This document shows positions 17,991-26,490 of a DNA stretch of 64,000 nucleotides, piece by piece. The notes below the pieces were generated by a model. It did not search any database. It was not told where the DNA came from and worked only from the letters and a program-made list of their open reading frames with translations. Source of the DNA: Aquitalea magnusonii (GTDB lineage: Bacteria; Pseudomonadota; Gammaproteobacteria; Burkholderiales; Chromobacteriaceae); the NCBI RefSeq assembly GCF_003202035.1, contig NZ_QJKC01000004.1, forward strand, positions 1-64,000. Reading direction: 5' to 3'. The number at the start of each line of letters is the position of its first letter. The stretch's first letter is position 1. The translations under genes were made by a program, and so were the position numbers.

Positions 17991-18245
17991 TCAAAACCTG
18001 ACTCTGATTGGCCGGCGAGCCTGCGGGATCATCCCCAGCGCCTGCTGCAATTGACGGATCAGCATGGTCAGCTGCGGCAGACTGGTGCGCGTGTATGTGA
18101 CGGACTTTGAACCATCACCCTGGGCATACGCGAACGACTCGCCCTTGCTGCCCATTTGCAGCTGCACCAGCGCGGCCTGTGCATCGACCAGTGCCTGTTG
18201 CAGTTGGGCAGTTGTCATGCCCTGGAGCAAACTGGGAGGTGTCAT
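17991..18245 (-). CDS. head-tail connector gpW-like protein
   Basis: The 84-residue protein (start MTPPSLLQGMTTAQLQQAL at 18245) has the gpW pattern: a first helix LQQALVDAQAALVQLQMG, a beta hairpin (ESFAYAQGDGSKSVTYTR) and a second helix LPQLTMLIRQLQQALG. It joins the portal in the lambda head neck. The longer open frame upstream overlaps the terminase gene and is not needed. Confidence 0.9.
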   Translation of the reverse strand: MTPPSLLQGMTTAQLQQALVDAQAALVQLQMGSKGESFAYAQGDGSKSVTYTRTSLPQLTMLIRQLQQALGMIPQARRPIRVRF

Positions 18246-18253
18246 GAGAATCC

Positions 18254-20242
18254 TTATGCCAGCCGGCTGGCCAGCTTGGGCGTTGTTGTTGGTTTGGTTG
18301 CGACAATCGGTTTCGCTTCCGGCTTCACCACCGCAGCGGGCGGCGGCAACGGCGCTGAGAACATATCGCCCGTCGCGGGCTGCACGGCTTCTTCCAGCCG
18401 CTGCCACATGCGTTCAGTAAACTTGTTCAAGTCCAACTGCTGCGCGCAGAACATCGCATAGACTGTGCAGTCCAGGACTTCATTGCGCCGGCCGGACGGC
18501 TTCACCCAGCGGTACTGATCGCCAGATTGCGTTTTGGCCAGAATGCGGTGCTCGGCTGTCAGCTGCTGGTAGAAGGTGGAAGGCAATTCCTTGCTGAAAT
18601 GGATGTACCCTGCGCCGGGGTGAGCGATCTGCAATCGGCCATGCAGCAAGTCCTTCGCAGTGTCAGTACCGACCAGCCAAAGTTTCACACCGCGCTTGAT
18701 GACCTTGCCGCGCCAGTTGACGTCCTGCGTTGAAGATCGGCCCTTGACCGGCTTACCCTGCTGGGAGTCACCCTTCACCGCAAACACTTTGCGGCGCACA
18801 CGCTGACGACAGAAGTTGTAGGCTTGGTGGGTATAGTGGCCACCGGTGTCGATAGCGGATGCTTCGATCTGCAACATGCCACCGGCAGCATGCGGGAATG
18901 CCGTCAGTAGGTAATCATCCAGCTTGTCCCATTCCGATTCGTCTGCCGGATTGGCACGCAGCTGAACGTAGTCAACTGCCCAGGTTTCCTCGCCACGGCC
19001 GACTGCCCAAACCACTACCTCAAACCGGTCGGCCTGGACGTCGACGCCGGCTACCAGCACTAGGCCGCCCATGGGCACCTGCCGAAGCGGATATGCTTCG
19101 GCGCGGGCTTCCAGTGCATCAGAGTCTGTCTTTTCGACATCCTCTTCCCAGACCTCGCCGCGCGTGGTGTTGACGAAGGTTTTCATCTTCGACATATCAC
19201 CCGCTTTGGCTTTTTCAGCAGCAGCCAGAAACTCGCGGACGATATCGGCCCAGCTGGCCTGCGGGCTGTATGCAGTCCAGATGTGGAAAGCAACATGGCC
19301 CGGAGCCGGGACGAGCTCATCAGCGCGGTTGAAGAACCTCAGCCCGTCATCGGTCCAGATGCCGCTGGCGCTGATCCAGCGCGTTGTTTTCCATACCGTC
19401 AGGTAATCGGCCTGGGTAAACAGCCCAGCACACTCCGGACACAGGTGCGCGGCGGTGTCGGGGTCATTGTTGACCCACTTGAAACCATGCGGCTCGCCAC
19501 GGCCACCCCATGTCAGGGTGATCCACTCATTGCAATGCGGGCAGCGGATATGTGCCCGGAAAAACTCATCCGCCAGCTCAGCGCGGTCCTCGATCAGCGA
19601 GAACCCTTTCAGCTTGGGGGTGCTGCCCACCACCATCTTGGGGAAGGTGGCACCCTCGGTGCGCTTTTTGGCCAGTGTAAACGGGTCGCCTTCTTTCTCC
19701 ACGTCCCGGTCGAAGGCGTCAGCCTCATCCAGATAGCCGGTGTCGATTGAGATGCGACGGTAGTTTTTGGCAGCCTTGCCGCCCTTGGTATGCAACAGGG
19801 AGTCGACAAACTTCTTTTGCCGCAGGGTGTTGGTTTTGTGCCGGGCCAGATACTGAGGGAATACATCCCGCATGACGGTTACGTCTCGCAGGGCCGGCTC
19901 CAGCTCGACCTTGACGAACTCGTCAGAGTCATCGTCTGTCGGCTGCCAGATAGCCTGATTGCGCCTCTTATGTTCCGCGTGATACAGCATCGCGGCCAGG
20001 ATGATCTTGGTGTATCCCACCCGGGCAGACTTGAGCCAGTCCACTTCTCTGATGTCGTCGTTGCTGATGGCGTTCATTACCGCCACCTGAAACGGATAGG
20101 CCTCCCACGCCTGCTCGACATAGGACGATTCGGCCGACAGGTAGAAATGCTTGGCCGCCCACTCTGCTAGCGTCAGCGGATCAGGAGCCCCCATCGGGGC
20201 CAGACCCCGCCTGATGGCCTTCTGAATCTCGCTCTTGTCCAT
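18254..20242 (-). CDS. terminase large subunit (lambda GpA family)
   Basis: The 662-residue protein is the packaging ATPase and nuclease. It shows the GpA signature: PLTLAEWAAKHFYLSAESSYVEQAWEAYPFQ..., SARVGYTKIILAAM (the ATP-binding P-loop-like segment), a Zn-type CPHCNEW and CPEC pair, and the nuclease part VAGVDVQADRFEVVVWAVGRGEE. The start MDKSEIQKAIRR at 20242 overlaps the small subunit gene and has a GGAGA site; the open frame extends further upstream in Arg/Ser-rich, unlikely sequence. Confidence 0.96.
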   Translation of the reverse strand: MDKSEIQKAIRRGLAPMGAPDPLTLAEWAAKHFYLSAESSYVEQAWEAYPFQVAVMNAISNDDIREVDWLKSARVGYTKIILAAMLYHAEHKRRNQAIWQPTDDDSDEFVKVELEPALRDVTVMRDVFPQYLARHKTNTLRQKKFVDSLLHTKGGKAAKNYRRISIDTGYLDEADAFDRDVEKEGDPFTLAKKRTEGATFPKMVVGSTPKLKGFSLIEDRAELADEFFRAHIRCPHCNEWITLTWGGRGEPHGFKWVNNDPDTAAHLCPECAGLFTQADYLTVWKTTRWISASGIWTDDGLRFFNRADELVPAPGHVAFHIWTAYSPQASWADIVREFLAAAEKAKAGDMSKMKTFVNTTRGEVWEEDVEKTDSDALEARAEAYPLRQVPMGGLVLVAGVDVQADRFEVVVWAVGRGEETWAVDYVQLRANPADESEWDKLDDYLLTAFPHAAGGMLQIEASAIDTGGHYTHQAYNFCRQRVRRKVFAVKGDSQQGKPVKGRSSTQDVNWRGKVIKRGVKLWLVGTDTAKDLLHGRLQIAHPGAGYIHFSKELPSTFYQQLTAEHRILAKTQSGDQYRWVKPSGRRNEVLDCTVYAMFCAQQLDLNKFTERMWQRLEEAVQPATGDMFSAPLPPPAAVVKPEAKPIVATKPTTTPKLASRLA

Positions 20243-20714
20243 TCTCCAGTACGCTCCAGTCGAACTCCACCGACGCGGCCAGGTTTCGGGCTGTTGTGAT
20301 TTCGCGGGTGATGAACTCAAGCACCGAAGTCGGAATGTCATCCGACTGGCGCTTGATCTTGATGGGGATGGCCTCCAGCACACCGGCAACCTGCCGTCCC
20401 ATGCTGGCCAGAATGATTTCCAGAATCCAGACCGGGGCCAGCTCGCGGCGCATGCGCTCGTTCAGCATGGCCACCTTGTCGGCTTGTTCCTTGGCCAGGC
20501 GGGCGCGCTCCTGAACCAGCGAAGCGCCGCCATCAGCTGCACGGCCAGCAGCTTGCTCGCGCAGATGCGCGCAGTAGGCCTGCAGCCAGTCAATCAGGTT
20601 TCCACCAGGGGCGATGATGCCGCGGGCCAGCAGATCGCTAACCGCTGGCTGGCTGATGCCGACCAAAGCGCCGAACTCGGCCTGAGTGCCGGGACGGGCA
20701 AGACCATGCACCAT
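20181..20714 (-). CDS. terminase small subunit (Nu1-like)
   Basis: The 177-residue protein has an N-terminal helix-turn-helix (TQAEFGALVGISQPAVSDLLARG) that would bind the cos site. A helical region with the LVQERARLAKEQADKVAMLNER motif follows, as in Nu1/DUF1441-like subunits, and the acidic C-terminus would bind the large subunit. The start has a run of Gs as ribosome binding site. The gene overlaps the large subunit by 62 bp. Confidence 0.88.
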   Translation of the reverse strand: MVHGLARPGTQAEFGALVGISQPAVSDLLARGIIAPGGNLIDWLQAYCAHLREQAAGRAADGGASLVQERARLAKEQADKVAMLNERMRRELAPVWILEIILASMGRQVAGVLEAIPIKIKRQSDDIPTSVLEFITREITTARNLAASVEFDWSVLENGQERDSEGHQAGSGPDGGS

Positions 20715-20807
20715 ATAACCCCCCTAGAGAAATCCCGTGACTAGAAAACGATCGCGGCGCGCAATGCCCGTGGGACCTACCCCCCGAGGAAGGACCCAAG
20801 GACAATA
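20715..20807. other. short intergenic region, possible cos location
   Basis: Lambda-type terminases recognise a cos site just upstream of Nu1. This 93-bp gap has a C-run and GGGACC-type GC-rich sequence next to an AT-rich part. I see no sure cohesive-end signature, so this is only a positional guess. Confidence 0.2.
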
Positions 20808-21173
20808 TCAATGCCTTACCGCCTCCATCGCCAGGCGCAGGCGGCCGATCCGGTCGACCTCGATGCCACGCACGGCATCGGAGAACGCACCCGCCAGCAC
20901 ATCGGCAGGCACAGCATCTATTGCAGCACCACATGCCTTGCGCAGATCCATCAAAGCCACCGTAACCTCTGCTGACGTGGCGCGGGCCAAGCCATCAAAG
21001 CTGCTGACCAATCCCAACAGCAGGTACTCAGCAGCAGTGCGGGCAGCTGCGCTCGACGCCAGATGGCAAGCCGAAGCAAGCAGGCGCTCACCATCCCAGA
21101 TCTCAGCCGACCATGCCTCAATGTCGCCGTCGCCTTCATAGTTCGCGCAGATACGCGTGAAAAGCTTGCTCAT
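20808..21173 (-). CDS. phage protein of unknown function
   Basis: A 121-residue protein (MSKLFTRICANYEGDGDIEAW, then Ala-rich helices ASSAAARTAAEYLLLGLVSSF). The start has a GAGGG site, 7 bp past the upstream stop. Its place is between a gpZ-like gene and the terminase. I do not recognise a family. Confidence 0.6.
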   Translation of the reverse strand: MSKLFTRICANYEGDGDIEAWSAEIWDGERLLASACHLASSAAARTAAEYLLLGLVSSFDGLARATSAEVTVALMDLRKACGAAIDAVPADVLAGAFSDAVRGIEVDRIGRLRLAMEAVRH

Positions 21174-21180
21174 GCATCCC

Positions 21181-21858
21181 TCACTTCGCCGACGCCAGCG
21201 CCTTCAGCAGCTGCTCGGCAAACACTTTCTTGAAATCCCTGTCCACAATGCTGCGGGCCAGGGCGTGGTATTCGAGACGGGTTTTGACAGGCAAGGCATC
21301 GCCAAATCGGATCAGCAGTTTCAAACCACCAGTTCGCTTGCCATCCACCTTGTTCCAGGTGTTGCCTTTGCTGCCATTCCGGCCACGCTGGCGCTCACCT
21401 GTAGGCGGCCGTTGCCAAACGCCATTGATGACACGACCATCTTTGAAACGAACCTCGCCTATGAAAACATCTGGCCGCGCCTTCAGCCGCGCAAGCAGCT
21501 TTCGCGGCAACTGGCCATATGCATTCAGCTTGACGTTTTTCGGGTTCAGCAATGCGCGGCCAGGCAACACATGCTCACCCCCAGCCTCAAATGGATTCAG
21601 GTACTTTGCCGTCCGGTCTTTGATAAAGACCTGAGATTCCAGATTGGTCTTTCTGGCAGCTCTCATACCAACAGCGTTGCGGGTAAACGGTGAAGGGTGC
21701 TTCAACTTCTTCACCAGGTTATCCGACTCAGCGGCCTGCACCTGCTTGGCCATGACGGTCAGCGCCTGGGCAGTCGCGAACGGCACTTGCTTTCGTGCGA
21801 TGAAGTTCAACCGTTTGGTGATGTCCTTCACATTCGTTTTGACGCTGATCGCAATCAT
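21181..21858 (-). CDS. minor tail protein Z-like
   Basis: The 225-residue protein starts MIAISVKTNVKDITKRLNFIARKQVPFA and has NPFEAGGEHVLPGRALLNPKN, LNAYGQLPRKLLARL, and PPTGERQRGRNG. These fit the phage GPZ/minor tail protein Z type, which acts at the tail end that joins the head. I start it at 21858, which has an AAGGAG site 7 bp away. Its placement before the terminase rather than in the tail block is unusual. Confidence 0.65.
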   Translation of the reverse strand: MIAISVKTNVKDITKRLNFIARKQVPFATAQALTVMAKQVQAAESDNLVKKLKHPSPFTRNAVGMRAARKTNLESQVFIKDRTAKYLNPFEAGGEHVLPGRALLNPKNVKLNAYGQLPRKLLARLKARPDVFIGEVRFKDGRVINGVWQRPPTGERQRGRNGSKGNTWNKVDGKRTGGLKLLIRFGDALPVKTRLEYHALARSIVDRDFKKVFAEQLLKALASAK

Positions 21859-21926
21859 GGCCACTCCTTGTGACACGCGCGGATTACCCGTAGGTTCTAC
21901 GGCACGATGGCCAACCGCTCATGCCA

Positions 21927-22217
21927 TCAAACCGGACTGACTTGCAGCATGCCTTGGGCAATCTGGCGCTGTCGCCGTGCAACTTCGCGCGCGCCGCAGC
22001 CGCTTTCAGCCCATTGCGTTTTCCACGCCGGGCCTTGGTGGCGAGTGCGGCGATGGTTATTGAACCGGCCAGTAAAGCGGTCACGACCATGGCCATTCGA
22101 CTCATACGTGCCCAGGTGGGCGCGCGCCAGCATTTGCTGGGCAATCGGCATGGCGGAAATAGCAGCCAGCGCCTGCATAAATGCAATAGCACGGGCAAAA
22201 GGACTCGGCTTGTTCAT
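21927..22217 (-). CDS. small basic phage protein of unknown function
   Basis: From MNKPSPFARAIAFMQALAAI (22217) it is 96 residues: a hydrophobic helical start (FMQALAAISAMPIAQQML) and a basic tail (RRTRHQGPAWK). The frame stays open upstream to 22409 across a hairpin, but no ribosome binding site supports that. It may associate with DNA or membrane. I do not recognise it. Confidence 0.55.
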   Translation of the reverse strand: MNKPSPFARAIAFMQALAAISAMPIAQQMLARAHLGTYESNGHGRDRFTGRFNNHRRTRHQGPAWKTQWAESGCGAREVARRQRQIAQGMLQVSPV

Positions 22218-22234
22218 GAGAACCCCCAGAAACA

Positions 22235-22260
22235 ACAAAGCCCCGCTCAATGGCAGGGCT
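22235..22260 (-). terminator. hairpin before the first late small gene
   Basis: The minus strand forms AGCCCtGCC/GGCGGGGCT-type pairing around a short loop, then TTTGTTGTTT, and it lies about 20 bp before the start at 22217. It resembles the other hairpins that precede late genes. Confidence 0.55.
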
Positions 22261-22398
22261 GAATGGTGGCCGCTAGCTATGCGGCAGGCCTGGCAAGCAG
22301 GCAAAACAAAGCCCCATGCGATGCACGGGGTGACATGGGTGCCACCGGTCAAGGTGGCGCGCCCTGGTCGAAACCAGAACGGAGGCGATCTGTAAATG

Positions 22399-22429
22399 AA
22401 AAAACCCAAGCCGTTTGACTTGGGTTTTT
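22399..22429. terminator. bidirectional terminator-like hairpin
   Basis: A 10-bp stem AAAACCCAAG/CTTGGGTTTT around an 8-base loop is flanked by As and Ts on both strands. It lies between the Q-like gene (22492) and the late operon, where a Q-antiterminated early stop is expected. Confidence 0.7.
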
Positions 22430-22491
22430 GAACGCAACTGCTGCGAGCGTAGCTGAAATGTACTTAAGTGCCGCACGGCCTGTCAAGCGGT

Positions 22492-22974
22492 TTAATCGTT
22501 CGCCGCCTGAATATTTTTCTCCAGGTCAGCCACAACACCAAACACACCCACCTGCCGGATGCCCGTGCGGCATGATTCCAGCGCCATTTGCAGCTCAGCC
22601 TGGGCATTGTGTACCCAGCGCTGAATGGTAGAGCGATTGACACCGGCCTCGCTTGCATACTGGGCGGTATGCGAATCCGACCGACGCCGCTGCATGGTGG
22701 CTACTGCCAGCACGCCACCCACCTGACTGCGGTAGTAGCGGTCGATGACAGCCTTGCTGTCCGGCCTTACCTTGCGGCACAACAGCAAGTCCACCAGCGA
22801 CATCAACTCTTCCACCCGGCCATCCAGCCCGGCCGGCCTTGCCTCAGGATGCAGCGTAGCTGCCGCTGCCATCTGGCCATTCAATGACGACATTTTGTAG
22901 CCCAGCCCGTTGTTTTCGCGCCGGTCCACCCATGCCGCCCACTGCCACAAAAGATCATCTATCTGCTTGATCAC
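22492..22974 (-). CDS. Q-like late gene regulator (putative antiterminator) with HTH
   Basis: The 160-residue protein opens with DDLLWQWAAWVDRRENNGLGY, a pattern seen in phage Q-like and late regulatory proteins, and has a helix-turn-helix near its C-terminus (YASEAGVNRSTIQRWVHNAQAEL). It lies at the head of the late operon. Just downstream are a hairpin and the late genes that carry further hairpins, which fits late antitermination or activation. The exact mechanism cannot be told from the sequence. Confidence 0.65.
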   Translation of the reverse strand: MIKQIDDLLWQWAAWVDRRENNGLGYKMSSLNGQMAAAATLHPEARPAGLDGRVEELMSLVDLLLCRKVRPDSKAVIDRYYRSQVGGVLAVATMQRRRSDSHTAQYASEAGVNRSTIQRWVHNAQAELQMALESCRTGIRQVGVFGVVADLEKNIQAAND

Positions 22975-23040
22975 GTTTTCGCCTCCGTGAAACCCCGAGG
23001 AGGCCCCTTAGCCCAGTCATGCCAGGCTTATTTTGTCCTG

Positions 23041-23380
23041 ATATTTTACTCTTTGCCCCAATAGATTCAAATATTTATCGGGAATCACCGATTAAATCAG
23101 AATGTGAATACCCACGCTAAAATGTGATCGCAATGTGAAGCCCTGAAACCTAATAGGGATAAGCTTTTGTGAAGGATGTGAAGGATGTGAATATGTTTTC
23201 CCGCATACGCATGAGAGAAATTTTTCTGACATCACCAAGATGATGGGGTAAAGGGGAAATAAAAAAGGCCCCGCGCACACACGCGGAGCCTGCAAAACCT
23301 TTCACACCCTTCACAAAAGGCCGCCCCTATTGGGTTTCAGCCCTTCACACACCCTTCACATCGGCGTCACACCCTTCACA
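23041..23380. repeat. candidate replication origin: TGTGAAGG iteron clusters beside AT-rich DNA
   Basis: Three tandem TGTGAAGGA units start at 23168, 23177 and 23186 (the last followed by AT instead of GGA). Single TGTGAA/T copies are at 23103, 23123 and 23134. On the other strand four TGTGAAGGG copies lie at 23307-23315, 23341-23349, 23352-23360 and 23372-23380, the last overlapping the primase stop codon. The two groups face each other across about 115 bp. The 23,041-23,100 stretch is AT-rich. Iterons next to a primase gene are typical of phage origins; function is inferred. Confidence 0.6.
23261..23291 (-). terminator. terminator downstream of the primase gene
   Basis: On the minus strand a GC stem (AGGCtCCGCG/CGCGGgGCCT, one mismatch) with a TGTGTG loop is followed by TTTTTTATTT. 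It lies between the two iteron groups. Confidence 0.85.
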
Positions 23381-26075
23381 TTGATACCTCTCCAGCCAGG
23401 TCGATACCCAACTGCTTGGCACCCTGGCGAAATTTGCTGATATGGTCGCCCAGATAGTCCATTTCGGCAAGCCCATCCGGCTCCATTCCCACCTTGAATA
23501 CCTGCCCCTGCTTCATCGTGCCGTGCGAGCCAAAGCGCCAACGCGCCTTGTTCCGCTTGCTCAGCTTACCAGGCACGCTGCAGCTGACATTGATGCTGAA
23601 CTTGTTCTCACTGATCGGCGCATGGTCGCCCGTATCATTGCACCACCAGCGGTACACCCGGTACAGATCGCGCGTGGAGCAGCTGACAAAAGGCAACTCG
23701 CCCAGCTCCTCATGCACCCACTGATGCAAGAACAGTTCCCAGCCAGACAGGCCGTAGCGGATCACCCGCGCCTTTTCATTGGTCATCAGCGGCTTGGTGT
23801 GGCGGTCGAACTTCACAGCTTCTGATCGCTGCACATGGCCAAGCCCGGCGCATGCAGGGCAATCAGGGGTGCACTGGTCACCGGTACGCTCGGCCTCCGG
23901 GCATTGCTGCACAGTCAGCGTCAGCGGGAGCGCCTGCAGGAAGGCATAGAAAGCTTCCAGGCCACCCTCACTCACCTCGCGGTCCACATCGATATAGATA
24001 TCGTCCGCCGCCGTCTCCAGCGGCCAGATCACCAGGAAGCGCCGGTCGTAAGCCTCAATGTGCAGCGGCTGGATGGCATTCGACAGAAACACGCACTGCG
24101 CGTGATTGCTCTCCTCCCAGGCATTCATGAATTTCTTTTCGATCACCTGCGTCAGGCCGGTAATCATATGCTTCAGCTTGCCCGTCTGGCTGTAGCGCTG
24201 CTTGCTGCTGATTACCTCCTCAAACAGCAAAAACAGCTTGGCCGAACGGCTGCCGGTGTACTGGCTTTCCAGCTCGGACTGGCCCAGCGTAATGGCATAG
24301 CGGCCATACAGCGGCTTCACCACCTTTTCCCAGAACATCGATTTACCGGTACCGTGCACACTGCCGTGCATCAGGATGGCCGTATCCATCTTGGCTCCTA
24401 CATGCTGCAAGGGATAGGCAATCCAGTTGAGCAACCATTCCAGCACCTCCATGCGGCCATCACAAAGATGCAAGGCCAGCCGCAGGATATGGTGGCACTT
24501 GGGGAACAGCGCAATCAGCGCCCAGATATCGCGCGGCAGCTGGTGGGCAGGCATTGGCCAGTCAGGCTGCATCTCCATGCCAGACCACAAGTTGATATAC
24601 CCGTCCTCAGGCAGATCAACGCCCGGCGCAAAGCGCACATTTGCCAGCGGCACCACGCGCCGCTCAGGCGAATCCACCCAGTAATCGTAAGAGCCGCCCA
24701 TGGCCAGCTTGGCCGCAGCAGCCGGTATCACCTCGCGCAGCTTGCTGTCCCAGACTGATGTCGAGCCATCCAGATACACATAGCGCTGCATGTACGGCAC
24801 CATCGCCGGATCAGTGCGCCGCGCCTGCTCATCCCGCGCCCGCTTGGCCGCCGATACCTCAGCCTGCGTCACCAGCAGCTTGTCAGGCCGCGCCAGCCAG
24901 CCATCCACCGGCTCTTTGCCAAAGCGCGCCTTCAGCGCCGCCATGGTGTATTCGCTGCCGCTGGCCTTGTCGATCACACGGGTTTTACCCTCCACCAGGG
25001 CGTACTGCTTGTATAGCAGGCGCGCAATGGCCGACGATGCCTCACCCCCCGCACCCCCGGCATCCGTGTCAGGCGCTGGTTCTGCAGCGGCCTCGCTCGA
25101 CAAGTCATGAGAGGGTGCGGGAGAGAGCGCCGCCTGCCACTGCGCCACCACCACATCGATACCCTCATGCACATGCAGGTCGTTGAAGTCAGTCGCCTCA
25201 GGCAACTCATCGCCCTCGGTCTGATGCCGGGCAATGGTGAATGCCGGCAGCACATAGCGCGCATTGCCAGCCTCACGGCAAGCGGCCTCAGCCTTGGCCT
25301 TGCCCGCGCCACCAGTACGGTAATCATCATCCGCCGCAATCACCAGCGGGCTGGCCGGGTACTTGGCACGCAGTATCTTGGCCACTGCCACCAGGTTGCC
25401 GGCATCCAGCGCCATGTAGACCGGATGCTGATACGCCACGCCCTCCCGCACGCTGGCAGCCGTGGCATAGCCCTCAGCCAGCAGAATCAGCTCGCCATCC
25501 ATCGGCTCATCACCCAGCCGACACGCCGCCCCTACCTTGGCCATGCCCTTGTTAAACAGCTTGCTACCGTCAGGTGCTATCTTCTGGCTGCCCACCATGG
25601 TGGATGTGTCGTAGCGCAGCAACGGGATGATGATGTTGCCATCCGCCATAAAGCGCACAGCCTCTGCACGGGCCACCTTCTTGCGCTCCAGATACGCCGA
25701 CACACCCTCGCGCGATGCATCCTTCCACTGCTGCTTGGCACGATTGGCAGCAAACTCTGCCGCACGCGCCTCCCTGGCCAAGCGTGCATCATCCTTGCGC
25801 TTCCACTCACGGGCAGCAGCCTCGCGCTCCTCTGGCGATATCTGCTGATAGGAGCCGTCAGACTCCACCTTCCAGTTGTCGGCCTTGTAGCCAAACACGC
25901 CGCTGAAATAGGACTTTCCTGTTTTGGCGGAAATATACTCATACAACCGGTACCAGGCTTTTTTCTTCGGCCCATAGGTGTATTTCTTGCCGTCCGCCCG
26001 CAGCTGGTGCATATCGATCTGCGGCATGTCGTGATCGACAAACTGCGCCCAAACACCCTCAAGACTTGCACCCAC
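23376..26075 (-). CDS. phage Toprim primase / DUF5906-type helicase
   Basis: This 899-residue protein combines an N-terminal part (LRADGKKYTYGPKKKAWYRLYE; KTGKSYFSGVFGYK), a Toprim domain (LLAEGYATAASVREGVAY, VIAADDD, about residues 195-280), a linker, and a C-terminal DUF5906-type helicase. The helicase has the Walker A GSVHGTGKSMFW (about residue 570) and the later FLSNAIQPLHIEAYDRRFLVIW sensor/arginine segment. Such proteins prime and unwind DNA at the phage origin. The start is a GTG at 26075. Iterons run into its stop codon and a terminator follows. Two CxxC-type pairs near CPEAERTGDQCTPDCPACAG could bind zinc. Confidence 0.92.
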   Translation of the reverse strand: MGASLEGVWAQFVDHDMPQIDMHQLRADGKKYTYGPKKKAWYRLYEYISAKTGKSYFSGVFGYKADNWKVESDGSYQQISPEEREAAAREWKRKDDARLAREARAAEFAANRAKQQWKDASREGVSAYLERKKVARAEAVRFMADGNIIIPLLRYDTSTMVGSQKIAPDGSKLFNKGMAKVGAACRLGDEPMDGELILLAEGYATAASVREGVAYQHPVYMALDAGNLVAVAKILRAKYPASPLVIAADDDYRTGGAGKAKAEAACREAGNARYVLPAFTIARHQTEGDELPEATDFNDLHVHEGIDVVVAQWQAALSPAPSHDLSSEAAAEPAPDTDAGGAGGEASSAIARLLYKQYALVEGKTRVIDKASGSEYTMAALKARFGKEPVDGWLARPDKLLVTQAEVSAAKRARDEQARRTDPAMVPYMQRYVYLDGSTSVWDSKLREVIPAAAAKLAMGGSYDYWVDSPERRVVPLANVRFAPGVDLPEDGYINLWSGMEMQPDWPMPAHQLPRDIWALIALFPKCHHILRLALHLCDGRMEVLEWLLNWIAYPLQHVGAKMDTAILMHGSVHGTGKSMFWEKVVKPLYGRYAITLGQSELESQYTGSRSAKLFLLFEEVISSKQRYSQTGKLKHMITGLTQVIEKKFMNAWEESNHAQCVFLSNAIQPLHIEAYDRRFLVIWPLETAADDIYIDVDREVSEGGLEAFYAFLQALPLTLTVQQCPEAERTGDQCTPDCPACAGLGHVQRSEAVKFDRHTKPLMTNEKARVIRYGLSGWELFLHQWVHEELGELPFVSCSTRDLYRVYRWWCNDTGDHAPISENKFSINVSCSVPGKLSKRNKARWRFGSHGTMKQGQVFKVGMEPDGLAEMDYLGDHISKFRQGAKQLGIDLAGEVSM

Positions 26076-26136
26076 CTTAGTCTCCCAATACCAAATACAT
26101 TACACTGGCGGCATTTCACCGACCGGAAACACCGTC

Positions 26137-26388
26137 ATGGACATGCTTGAACACGAATCCCGCATCAACCAGCTCACTGGCAACCTGATGGGGGTACAGA
26201 TGCTGCTGCTATCCGTTGTGGCCAATAGCGGCCGGCGCGTGGAAATTGCCAATCATCTGCAAGAAGAAGCGCGCCGCACGCTGGCGACGATGAATGGTGA
26301 GTCAGCCCTGCCAGATGAAGCCCTGCACCATCTGGAAACCTGGCTCACCACCACCGTGGACATGCTACTCAGCGACGAAGCAATCTAA
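26137..26388 (+). CDS. small plus-strand phage protein
   Basis: An 83-residue, mostly helical ORF (LEHESRINQLTGNLMGVQML, NSGRRVEIANHLQEEARRTL). It is divergent from the primase gene and runs against the minus-strand block. No obvious ribosome binding site stands before the start, and the coding pattern is plausible but not certain. I do not recognise it. Confidence 0.5.
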   Translation: MDMLEHESRINQLTGNLMGVQMLLLSVVANSGRRVEIANHLQEEARRTLATMNGESALPDEALHHLETWLTTTVDMLLSDEAI

Positions 26389-26488
26389 GCAGCCAGCGGC
26401 GATGCCACGGCTGACGCACTGGACGTGGCGCATACTGCTCCAGCAGCAAGCGCGTCGTGGCAGAAGGTTTCAGCTTTGCGGTCGTCAT
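26369..26488 (-). CDS. possible very small basic protein coupled to the antirepressor
   Basis: A 39-codon ORF (MTTAKLKPSATTRLLLEQYA, then an Arg/Trp-rich tail) begins 2 bp past the antirepressor stop, a spacing that suggests coupled translation. Its end overlaps the small plus-strand ORF. It may be spurious. Confidence 0.35.
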   Translation of the reverse strand: MTTAKLKPSATTRLLLEQYAPRPVRQPWHRRWLLRLLRR

Positions 26489-26490
26489 GA

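Noticed and set aside
21927-22409. 160-codon version of the small late gene
   Set aside because: The extra 64 codons cross a terminator-like hairpin and have no ribosome binding site; the ATG at 22217 fits better.
23041-23380. possible CRISPR array
   Set aside because: The repeats are only about 9 bp, in both orientations and with uneven spacing, and there are no cas genes nearby. Iterons fit better.
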